Of a stretch of DNA of 5,003 bases, positions 1 to 5,003 are shown in pieces. The stretch is from contig DLOI01000021.1 of the NCBI GenBank assembly GCA_002477185.1, positions 1,090 to 6,092 of the forward strand, written 5' to 3'. The notes below the pieces were generated by a model. It had not been told where the DNA came from and did no database searches. It worked only from the letters and a program-made list of their open reading frames with translations. A program made the position numbers and the translations under genes. Source of the DNA: Alphaproteobacteria bacterium UBA7488. GTDB lineage: Bacteria > Pseudomonadota > Alphaproteobacteria > CAAHEQ01 > UBA3637. Position 1 is the stretch's first letter. Each line of letters begins with the position of its first letter.

Positions 1-351
1 CATCTGAGCAATTAATGTGCCGCGTTTTAAAACAAATTGTTTTGTACTTTCATTTTGCAATAAAACAAAAATGGGTGCGCGCGAAGCCGGATGGATAAGG
101 TGCGGGGCATCCAAAACAACAACGCCGTGGTGCAAAGCCAACTCGGCATTGCTGACGATTTGGCCGCATAGTCCATCGGGTAACGCTATCGCAAAACCGA
201 CCGGCACATGAACACGTTCGCCCGGATTAATTTTAATCGGGTTGCCGACGGCTGCCATCAAATTAAGCGCAAAATGATGTTTTGACGTATACGACGGCAA
301 CGGGAAATCGACGCCGTCCGCTGTCCGTACAATATGAATTTGTGGCACCAT
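1..351 (-). CDS. dUTPase-fold protein with degenerate active-site motifs (partial, C-terminus off the window)
   Basis: The minus frame from ATG 351-349 stays open to position 1 (117 residues). An AAGGA ribosome site lies about 7 nt upstream. The residues align along their length with trimeric dUTP diphosphatase: PLPSY at 17-21, an NPGE/VPVGFAIALPDG segment at 42-60, the HHGVVVL strand at 74-80, and IAQM at 114-117. dUTPases hydrolyse dUTP to dUMP and PPi to keep uracil out of DNA. Here the expected catalytic positions differ. The motif 1 Asp is Asn30. Motif 2 PRSG is SNAE (67-70). In motif 3 the catalytic Asp and the sugar-stacking Tyr align with His87 and Ser90. Motif 4 G(D/E)RIAQ is GTLIAQ (111-116). 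I see the fold and infer loss of normal catalysis, so dut is not assigned. A dUTPase/dCTP deaminase-superfamily pseudoenzyme or a regulatory relative is possible. The missing C-terminus would carry motif 5. Confidence 0.8.
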   Translation of the reverse strand, partial: MVPQIHIVRTADGVDFPLPSYTSKHHFALNLMAAVGNPIKINPGERVHVPVGFAIALPDGLCGQIVSNAELALHHGVVVLDAPHLIHPASRAPIFVLLQNESTKQFVLKRGTLIAQM

Positions 352-354
352 TTT

Positions 355-438
355 TTATTCCTTACCCTTTTTATTCCCAAATACATGCATTATTTTATAA
401 AACCCATAGCGGGGGTCGTGTAAAAAACGACTGCCCAT
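355..438 (-). CDS. possible 27-codon leader ORF upstream of the dUTPase-like gene
   Basis: An ATG at 438-436 opens a short frame ending at TAA 357-355, only 3 nt before the ATG of the dUTPase-like gene. The peptide is basic and aromatic, with HDPRYGFYKIMHVFG in the middle and NKKGKE at the end. A GGA lies 6 nt before its ATG. The sequence around this start (AAAAAGGGTAA, GGA, ATAAAA, ATGG) resembles the sequence around the downstream gene's start, so the initiation region looks duplicated. Termination next to the downstream start would permit translational coupling. I do not recognise the peptide. The frame stays open further upstream to about 498 without another ATG, so it could also be the tail of a degraded gene or chance coding in a repeat. 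Confidence 0.3.
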   Translation of the reverse strand: MGSRFLHDPRYGFYKIMHVFGNKKGKE

Positions 439-546
439 TTTATGTCCAAATTTACCCTTTTTTTGCCAAACCAAACCCAAACGGCAAATTTCATCTTTTA
501 TTTATAGTGCCAAAGCTTCGTTCAAATGTCAAGGAAGATTTTGGTA

Positions 547-575
547 TTGACATCAAAATATGTGTTCTTTACAAT
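547..575 (+). promoter_or_regulatory. sigma70-type promoter of the exported-protein gene at 597
   Basis: TTGACA (547-552) is a perfect -35 hexamer. A 17-nt spacer separates it from TACAAT (570-575), a 5/6 match to the -10. Transcription would start near 582, giving a leader of about 15 nt that carries the AAGGA ribosome site (585-589), 7 nt before ATG 597. This is the closest match to consensus in the window and suggests constitutive expression. Confidence 0.75.
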
Positions 576-596
576 GCCATAAAAAAGGATGGATAA

Positions 597-1163
597 ATGT
601 TCAAAAAAATTGTGGTTATGTGTTTTACTTTGACTTGTTTGTGGCAAACGCCCTGCGAGGGTACTTTTGCATTAAGCCGCCCGTATGTATCTGCGGCTCA
701 GCAACAAGCCTTGTTGAATGAAAACAGCATTTATTTTAACGGGTTGACTTACTATTTCAAATTCGGCGACGACCTTAAAAACGAATATTATTTGCAAGAT
801 GAAAATCGGTCGGGGTGGACGTCGTTGATGGGCGTTTATAAATTTGAAGGGCGCAAAAATGCTGCCGAAGCTGCCGATGTTTTGTATCAAGGTTTTTCAG
901 AACAAGGGGTTCCGGTCCAAAAGGCCGTTCACAAAACCAATAAAGAAGCTGTCGTCACGTTTATGGTCAACAATAACGGCATTTTGGAGCTAAATATCTG
1001 GCGTCTTTACAAAGAGCCGGGAGATGCATATGTAACGGCGTTACAATTTGCCAAAGCGGTTAAAATGCCGCGCACCTTTGAGCAGGGCGAGCGATTGAAA
1101 AAAGACGGGACAGATTTAACGTATCAATTGCTCAGTGCGAAACGCGAAAAATTTATTGAATAA
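597..1163 (+). CDS. exported protein of unknown function, 188 aa
   Basis: I do not recognise a family. The start at 597 has an AAGGA site 7 nt upstream and a near-consensus promoter just before it. The N-terminus looks like a Sec signal peptide: FKK, then a hydrophobic IVVMCFTLTCLW core, then a polar c-region with a plausible cleavage after Ala25 (TFA|LS). The predicted mature part has no cysteine, so a lipoprotein is unlikely. It mixes aromatic strand-like segments (YFNGLTYYFKFGDD at 46-59) with charged helical stretches (EGRKNAAEAADVLYQGF) and a lysine-rich end, which suggests a small globular alpha/beta periplasmic protein. It stands alone: the dUTPase-like gene is divergent, and ccrM begins 212 nt later behind its own regulatory region. 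The ORF is intact and the coding call is firm; the function is open. Confidence 0.8.
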   Translation: MFKKIVVMCFTLTCLWQTPCEGTFALSRPYVSAAQQQALLNENSIYFNGLTYYFKFGDDLKNEYYLQDENRSGWTSLMGVYKFEGRKNAAEAADVLYQGFSEQGVPVQKAVHKTNKEAVVTFMVNNNGILELNIWRLYKEPGDAYVTALQFAKAVKMPRTFEQGERLKKDGTDLTYQLLSAKREKFIE

Positions 1164-1218
1164 AAGTTTCTGTGCGCTATAAGGTATCAGGCGGCATTGG
1201 TTATTAAATTTTGGGGTA

Positions 1219-1246
1219 AAAAATAAGCCTATTTTTAAATTTTTTT
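1219..1246 (+). terminator. weak candidate terminator after the 597-1163 gene
   Basis: AAAAATA (1219-1225) pairs with TATTTTT (1230-1236) across an AGCC loop. AAA and a run of seven T (1240-1246) follow. The stem is entirely A/T, so stability would be low and this is only a candidate. Confidence 0.3.
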
Positions 1247-1265
1247 GATAAAAAATAAAAAAAGC

Positions 1266-1270
1266 GAATC
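1266..1270. promoter_or_regulatory. GANTC (CcrM target) site upstream of ccrM
   Basis: GAATC lies 31 nt before the candidate -10 TACAAT at 1301-1306. It is a palindromic-class target of the methyltransferase encoded just downstream. In Alphaproteobacteria, GANTC methylation state is read by regulators such as GcrA; a role here is inference. Confidence 0.6.
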
Positions 1271-1300
1271 TTGTTAATAAATTAATTACTTTTTTGTGGT

Positions 1301-1306
1301 TACAAT
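1301..1306 (+). promoter_or_regulatory. candidate -10 element of the ccrM promoter
   Basis: TACAAT matches the -10 consensus at 5 of 6 positions. No good -35 hexamer sits 16-18 nt upstream, where the sequence is a TTAATAAATTAATTA stretch. A weak -35 would fit an activator-dependent promoter. Transcription would begin near 1313, leaving a leader of about 60 nt that contains the second GANTC site. Confidence 0.4.
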
Positions 1307-1328
1307 CAAAAAATCAAGGATATTCGGC

Positions 1329-1333
1329 GAGTC
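1329..1333. promoter_or_regulatory. GANTC (CcrM target) site in the ccrM leader
   Basis: GAGTC lies about 16 nt downstream of the inferred transcription start and 43 nt before the ccrM ATG. In Caulobacter, GANTC sites near the ccrM start allow full methylation to repress transcription. The same feedback is plausible here. The motif also sits in a CGAGT direct repeat (1328-1332 and 1338-1342), exactly 10 nt apart. Confidence 0.6.
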
Positions 1334-1345
1334 GCGTCGAGTTAG

Positions 1346-2458
<1,113 letters not shown>

Positions 2459-2465
2459 ATTTACC

Positions 2466-2495
2466 CAAATAATATTTGAACAAATAATGTTTGAA
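2466..2495. repeat. tandem 15-bp direct repeat just after ccrM
   Basis: CAAATAATATTTGAA (2466-2480) is followed immediately by CAAATAATGTTTGAA (2481-2495), with 14 of 15 bases identical. The first copy contains a perfect inverted repeat, CAAATA-A-TATTTG; the second has one mismatch. This could be a tandem protein-binding site or a very weak 3' hairpin. There is no T-run, so it does not look like a terminator. Confidence 0.6.
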
Positions 2496-2532
2496 ACCGT
2501 CTTTTATTGCCAAATCTGTGTGGAGGTGTGCC

Positions 2533-2561
2533 GAAAATGTTTAGTGACGGTGAAAATGTTT
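2533..2561. repeat. spaced direct repeat GAAAATGTTT
   Basis: GAAAATGTTT occurs at 2533-2542 and 2552-2561, with a period of 19 nt. The match extends to 12 of 13 bases (GAAAATGTTTAGT and GAAAATGTTTGGT). It lies 30-90 nt upstream of the lipoprotein promoter, so it could be an operator, though chance repetition in AT-rich DNA is not excluded. Confidence 0.4.
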
Positions 2562-2590
2562 GGTTAGAATTGATAAAGTTATGTTGACTT

Positions 2591-2619
2591 TTGTCTAAAA
2601 AAATGATACTTGTTAAAAT
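2591..2619 (+). promoter_or_regulatory. extended -10 promoter of the lipoprotein gene
   Basis: TTGTCT (2591-2596, 4/6) is separated by 17 nt from TAAAAT (2614-2619, 5/6). A TGT directly before the -10 gives an extended -10. Transcription would start near 2626, about 22 nt before the ATG. A second TTGACT at 2584-2589 overlaps this region but has no good -10 at normal spacing. Confidence 0.55.
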
Positions 2620-2647
2620 TATCTTGACTGTAATACAAGGAGTTGTC

Positions 2648-3034
2648 ATGAAAAAATTATTAATTGCCTGTGCCTTTTTAACTTTAGTCGGCGCTTGTTC
2701 ATCATCCGAACCTGAATACAATGACCCGTGGGTCGGCATTTCCGAAGAAGAAGTCATTACGCGCATGGGGTTGCCATCCAGAAGTTATGTTTCAAATGAA
2801 AAAAAATACTTGGTTTACGGCGCTCAAAGCGGCTGTCGTAGCGGTTGCGGCACATCCCAAGGTTTTACGCCGACCTATATCACGTCAAATGCCGGTTATA
2901 CATTTCCTGTCGGCAGCAGTTTTAGAATGGGCGGTTGCGGCGGTGGTTGCGGCAGCGTAACGACGACTGTTAACGCATGCACGTTTGTTTTGTCGGGCGG
3001 CGCAGTCGAAGGTTACACAGGTTGTGGCTTTTAA
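2648..3034 (+). CDS. small Cys/Gly-rich outer-membrane-type lipoprotein, SmpA/BamE-like
   Basis: The 128-residue product starts at 2648, with AAGGAG (2637-2642) 5 nt upstream. An in-frame ATG at 2591 lies inside the promoter and would add residues before the signal peptide, so it is rejected. MKK, a hydrophobic core and the lipobox VGAC put the lipidated cysteine at residue 17. Serine-rich residues and an acidic stretch follow; no Asp sits at +2, which favours outer-membrane sorting. Residues 28-60 (WVGISEEEVITRMGLPSRSY...YLVYG) resemble the SmpA/OmlA/BamE motif of G-S-x-E-V-x-x-x-G-x-P and an ending tyrosine strand. The end (C111-TFVLSGGAVEGYTG-C126) resembles the closing cysteine pair of alphaproteobacterial SmpA-like proteins. 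Between them lie two CX3C motifs (63/67 and 97/101) in glycine-rich sequence, which is unusual. Lipoprotein status is solid; the SmpA link is moderate and a BamE role is unproven. Confidence 0.85.
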   Translation: MKKLLIACAFLTLVGACSSSEPEYNDPWVGISEEEVITRMGLPSRSYVSNEKKYLVYGAQSGCRSGCGTSQGFTPTYITSNAGYTFPVGSSFRMGGCGGGCGSVTTTVNACTFVLSGGAVEGYTGCGF

Positions 3035-3073
3035 GATTTTATAGGCCTACAAAAAGGCGTTTTTTGAAATCTT
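3033..3073 (+). terminator. weak hairpin at the lipoprotein stop, possible first terminator
   Basis: An outer stem AAGATTT (3033-3039) pairs with AAATCTT (3067-3073). It encloses an inner stem GCCT (3045-3048) with AGGC (3055-3058), followed by G and six T (3060-3065). The inner stem is short, so termination here would be partial at best. The strong terminator is at 3113. Confidence 0.35.
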
Positions 3074-3112
3074 TTAAAGCAAATTTGTAATACTTTAACA
3101 TGATGGAAATTC

Positions 3113-3140
3113 AAACCCTCCTAAAAATAAGGAGGGTTTT
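3113..3140 (+). terminator. Rho-independent terminator after the lipoprotein gene
   Basis: AAACCCTCCT (3113-3122) pairs perfectly with AGGAGGGTTT (3130-3139) across a 7-nt AAAAATA loop, ending in TTTT. The A-rich left flank also lets it act on the minus strand. It insulates the following gene and is nearly a copy of the terminator at 3970. Confidence 0.8.
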
Positions 3141-3190
3141 GCGCTAAAAAAATTATAAGCAACAGACAAAAATAAATCTTTAAAAAAATA

Positions 3191-3218
3191 TTGACAAAAT
3201 AAAAAATATGTATATATT
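3191..3218 (+). promoter_or_regulatory. sigma70-type promoter of the phage-like gene
   Basis: TTGACA (3191-3196) is a perfect -35. A 16-nt spacer leads to TATATT (3213-3218, 5/6); TATTAT at 3215-3220 with an 18-nt spacer is an alternative. Transcription would begin near 3225. This puts the in-frame ATGs at 3208 and 3223 inside or at the very edge of the promoter, and supports translation from 3274. Confidence 0.65.
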
Positions 3219-3273
3219 ATATATGAAAACGTTCAATTCGTTTGCAGCGGAAAAAGTAAAGGAGTTTTTAGGG

Positions 3274-3924
3274 ATGCAAGAATCGGAAAATGTTTGGAGT
3301 GAGACTCAAAAGTTAACACACATAAGCGAAAATGAAAGCGGATATGTATTATCCAGAGGCGGATGGATGTTTTTCGCTTCTAAAAAATTAATGGGCAATG
3401 TGGTACCCAAGGTGGGGGATGAGGTGCAATTGTCCATGACAAAAGGTGCTTATATACGTGGTCTGAAACTTAACGGAAAAGAAATTTATTTTAAAACGGA
3501 TAAACAAATTCAACAAGAACGTATTGATAAATTACAAAAAATAAAGGAAGAAACCCACGCCGCATTTATTGCTTATGAAAAACATGCAACAAGAGATTAT
3601 AATTCATTACATAAATGTTTACGGGCAGAAATTGATGATTTACGTGCGCAAGGGCAAGAACAACGTGAACAATGGGAACCTGAAGTTATGTTTACGTTAA
3701 CCGAAGCGATGAAAATTGCCAATACCCTTAAAACACCGGAAGCCGTTAAGGCATTTTGGAATGCAACGTATGAGAAAAAACAAGAATTGGTTCCAACATT
3801 ATCAGATGACCATTTTGCCCACCATACGTTAGAACTTGCGTGCGCAAGTGCTTATCAAGTTGCCAAAGAACGTCAAAAGGAAGTATTTATAGCGCATGAA
3901 TTATTAAACCGCAGCCGCGGATGA
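3274..3924 (+). CDS. conserved phage-type hypothetical protein, 216 aa
   Basis: I chose ATG 3274 because AAAGGAG (3258-3264) lies 9 nt upstream. The earlier in-frame ATGs (3208, 3223) lack a ribosome site and fall in the promoter; using 3208 gives 238 residues. Residues 20-75 look strand-rich, with GYVLSRGGWMFFASKKL, VPKVGDEVQL and IRGLKLNGKEIYFKTD. A charged helical, probably coiled-coil stretch follows (75-135), then a helical C-terminal part with LVPTLSDDH at 172-180. From memory, this order (GGWxFF, RGxxxNGxxxFxKTD, helix, VPxLSDDH) resembles a hypothetical protein found in many tailed phages; I could not verify this. No signal peptide or membrane segment is seen, so it should be cytoplasmic. 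Function is unknown. It sits alone between two matching terminators with its own promoter, and parts are very AT-rich (20% GC at 3481-3540). A phage-derived or transferred cassette is plausible. Confidence 0.8.
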   Translation: MQESENVWSETQKLTHISENESGYVLSRGGWMFFASKKLMGNVVPKVGDEVQLSMTKGAYIRGLKLNGKEIYFKTDKQIQQERIDKLQKIKEETHAAFIAYEKHATRDYNSLHKCLRAEIDDLRAQGQEQREQWEPEVMFTLTEAMKIANTLKTPEAVKAFWNATYEKKQELVPTLSDDHFAHHTLELACASAYQVAKERQKEVFIAHELLNRSRG

Positions 3925-3969
3925 ATGAATAATTGCGAAACAAGATGACTTTTTGAAGACATCAAATCT

Positions 3970-3997
3970 AACCCCTCCTTCAAATAAGGAGGGGTTT
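3970..3997 (+). terminator. Rho-independent terminator after the phage-like gene
   Basis: AACCCCTCCTT (3970-3980) pairs perfectly over 11 bp with AAGGAGGGGTT (3986-3996) across a CAAAT loop, followed by T and A. The T-tract is short. The right half shares the 12-mer AAATAAGGAGGG with the terminator at 3113. Confidence 0.75.
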
Positions 3998-4230
3998 ACT
4001 TATATCAAGTATTTTAGTACGTTGGTTTATCCATTCATACTTTTATGGTATCGGCTTTTGGCAAAAGGAATATAAATATATGAAGGCTGATTAAGGCCGT
4101 CAACTTTTAAAAATTGTTCTGTTCTTAATATTTTTAAGGAAGTGGCGTTTCAAAAGAACGGATGCCAGGCGGCATAAAAAAGTGTCGCTCATCAGCTATA
4201 AAAATCACAATTTTTGTTACAGATATGATA
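3998..4230. other. intergenic region without a recognisable gene
   Basis: This stretch is the bulk of the gap between the phage-like gene and the gene at 4296. I find no credible ORF with a ribosome site, no tRNA and no strong terminator. Small inverted repeats exist: CTTTT/AAAAG at 4055-4067, TTAAAAAT/ATTTTTAA near 4108-4138, and ATGCC/GGCAT at 4162-4175. None has the context of a terminator. A small RNA or a decayed gene cannot be excluded. Confidence 0.5.
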
Positions 4231-4259
4231 TTGCCGTCTTTATAATTTTGTGGTATACT
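4231..4259 (+). promoter_or_regulatory. extended -10 promoter of the membrane-protein gene
   Basis: TTGCCG (4231-4236, 4/6) is followed by a 17-nt spacer and TATACT (4254-4259, 5/6). TGG immediately before the -10 makes an extended -10. Transcription would start near 4266, about 30 nt before the ATG. Confidence 0.65.
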
Positions 4260-4295
4260 ATTTTTTGTACAGTTATTGTATGAAAGGGGTTTGCC

Positions 4296-5003
4296 ATGCC
4301 GACAAGAGAGGAACTGCGCCGAGATTATCAACGGAAAAAAGTGGTGCACAAAAGTGCGCTGATGTTTTTATATGCTTTAGGCATTGCAGGTGTTGGATTT
4401 GTTTTTAATAATGAATTGCAAGACGGTTTTGATAAAGTCCAAGCGTATGCCTCAAATATAGACTTTCAAAATCATACATCCAAAGGACCTGATGTAACGC
4501 AAACTTCTTCTTCGCCAACGACAACGGCAACAGTGACGGCAGCGGTTGCAGCGGACCAAAATTCTGCCCGGATTGCCACTTCTGTTCAAACGGATGTTGT
4601 GCAAACGCCGAAAGCTTCTGAAAATACATCGGATAAAATTCAAGTATCTGCAGCGGTTCAAAATAGTGCTCCTTCGCCAAATCAGAAATCCGCAATGCCT
4701 GTTCAAAATTCTGCTGAACTAACACCATCCGTTCACGGCTCTCAGACACTTGCAGCACTCGCTTCGTTGTCGGGCGAACGGCTGACATCTGAGTTGTCGC
4801 AATCGGGGCAACCGTCACACGAACAACAAGCACGTAACAATGCATCTTTGGGAGATTTGATGCCTCAAGACCAAACGGAAGGACGGCAACCGATACAAGA
4901 AAAAACGTTTTTAAATCCATCGGTTCATGATAAAACCGCGTTGGAACAAAGGGCTCGCGAGGGTATTTTATACAACCAAACAGCCGACGGGCAGCAAGGA
5001 CAG
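4296..5003 (+). CDS. single-pass inner-membrane protein with long Ser/Thr/Gln/Pro-rich periplasmic region (partial, C-terminus off the window)
   Basis: The frame is open from ATG 4296 to the window end (236 residues). AAGGGG (4284-4289) lies 6 nt upstream and an extended -10 promoter before that. Residues 1-19 are strongly basic and charged (REELRRDYQRKKVVHK). Residues 20-37 form one hydrophobic segment (ALMFLYALGIAGVGFVF). The positive-inside rule puts the N-terminus in the cytoplasm and the rest in the periplasm. Residues 60-230 are low complexity, rich in Ser, Thr, Gln, Ala and Pro, and contain a repeated VQNSA (about 118-139). This looks like a flexible spacer, perhaps carrying a folded domain beyond the edge. 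Similar layouts occur in VirB10/TrbI, TonB/TolA-like proteins and membrane-anchored proteases. None is supported by a motif here, so no function is assigned. Confidence 0.8.
   Translation, partial: MPTREELRRDYQRKKVVHKSALMFLYALGIAGVGFVFNNELQDGFDKVQAYASNIDFQNHTSKGPDVTQTSSSPTTTATVTAAVAADQNSARIATSVQTDVVQTPKASENTSDKIQVSAAVQNSAPSPNQKSAMPVQNSAELTPSVHGSQTLAALASLSGERLTSELSQSGQPSHEQQARNNASLGDLMPQDQTEGRQPIQEKTFLNPSVHDKTALEQRAREGILYNQTADGQQGQ

Noticed and set aside
17..211. Plus-strand frame of 64 codons
   Set aside because: It is the antisense shadow of the dUTPase-like coding region, which has clear family similarity.
390..515. Alternative minus-strand small ORF starting MKFAVWVWFGKK that overlaps the leader ORF
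   Set aside because: It has no ribosome site, and it overlaps the better-placed 438-355 frame.
501..532. Minus-strand TTGACA (532-527) with TATAAA (506-501) as a promoter for the dUTPase-like gene
   Set aside because: The spacer is 20 nt, too long for a normal sigma70 promoter, and no better -10 lies at 16-18 nt.
282..596. Plus-strand open frame of 104 codons ending directly before ATG 597
   Set aside because: It begins antisense inside the dUTPase-like gene and has no ribosome site. The promoter for 597 lies within its end, and the composition is not protein-like.
1274..1289. CtrA-like box (TTAA repeats) upstream of ccrM
   Set aside because: The TTAA copies are 4 nt apart, and the next near match gives an 8-nt gap. 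The classical box is TTAA-N7-TTAA.
2591..2647. Upstream in-frame start for the lipoprotein (ATG 2591)
   Set aside because: It lies in the promoter, lacks a ribosome site, and would bury the signal peptide and lipobox.
2461..2766. Minus-strand frame of 101 codons between ccrM and the lipoprotein gene
   Set aside because: It overlaps the lipoprotein start and repeats; there is no ribosome site and no family resemblance.
4162..4175. ATGCC/GGCAT hairpin as a terminator
   Set aside because: The stem is only 5 bp and is followed by A residues, not T residues, on the plus strand.
4405..4920. Minus-strand frame of 171 codons
   Set aside because: It is antisense to the low-complexity linker of the 4296 gene and has no ribosome site before its ATG. 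The plus frame has both promoter and ribosome site.

Overview
The window looks like chromosomal DNA from an AT-rich alphaproteobacterium. The main evidence is a full-length CcrM-type GANTC adenine methyltransferase (1376-2458), the cell-cycle methylase typical of that class. The strong TTGACA/TATAAT-like promoters and good Shine-Dalgarno sites suit a free-living or gut-associated bacterium. I cannot name the species. No rRNA, tRNA, CRISPR array, insertion sequence or integrase is visible.

Layout, left to right. (1) Positions 351-1, minus strand: the first 117 residues of a dUTPase-fold protein that runs off the left edge. Its scaffold is clear, but the residues expected in all the catalytic motifs it covers are changed. 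A possible 27-codon leader ORF (438-355) ends 3 nt before it. (2) Positions 352-596: a divergent intergenic region with a near-consensus promoter reading right. (3) Positions 597-1163: an exported protein of unknown function. (4) Positions 1164-1375: an AT-rich leader of ccrM holding two of only five GANTC sites in the window. (5) Positions 1376-2458: ccrM. (6) Positions 2459-2647: an intergenic stretch with short direct repeats and an extended -10 promoter. (7) Positions 2648-3034: a small cysteine/glycine-rich lipoprotein, possibly SmpA/BamE-like. (8) Positions 3113-3997: a single-gene cassette with its own promoter, bracketed by two near-identical CCCTCCT/AGGAGGG terminators. It encodes a 216-residue protein resembling phage hypothetical proteins. 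(9) Positions 3998-4295: mostly featureless intergenic DNA ending in an extended -10 promoter. (10) Positions 4296-5003: the start of a single-pass inner-membrane protein with a long Ser/Thr/Gln/Pro-rich periplasmic stretch, running off the right edge.

The genes do not form one obvious pathway; nearly every gene has its own promoter. The best-supported functional link is between ccrM and its leader: the GANTC sites there are substrates of the enzyme, which would allow methylation feedback as known in Caulobacter. The least explained items are the catalytically degenerate dUTPase-like protein with its leader ORF, and the terminator-bracketed phage-like cassette. I found no convincing evidence of a complete new system.
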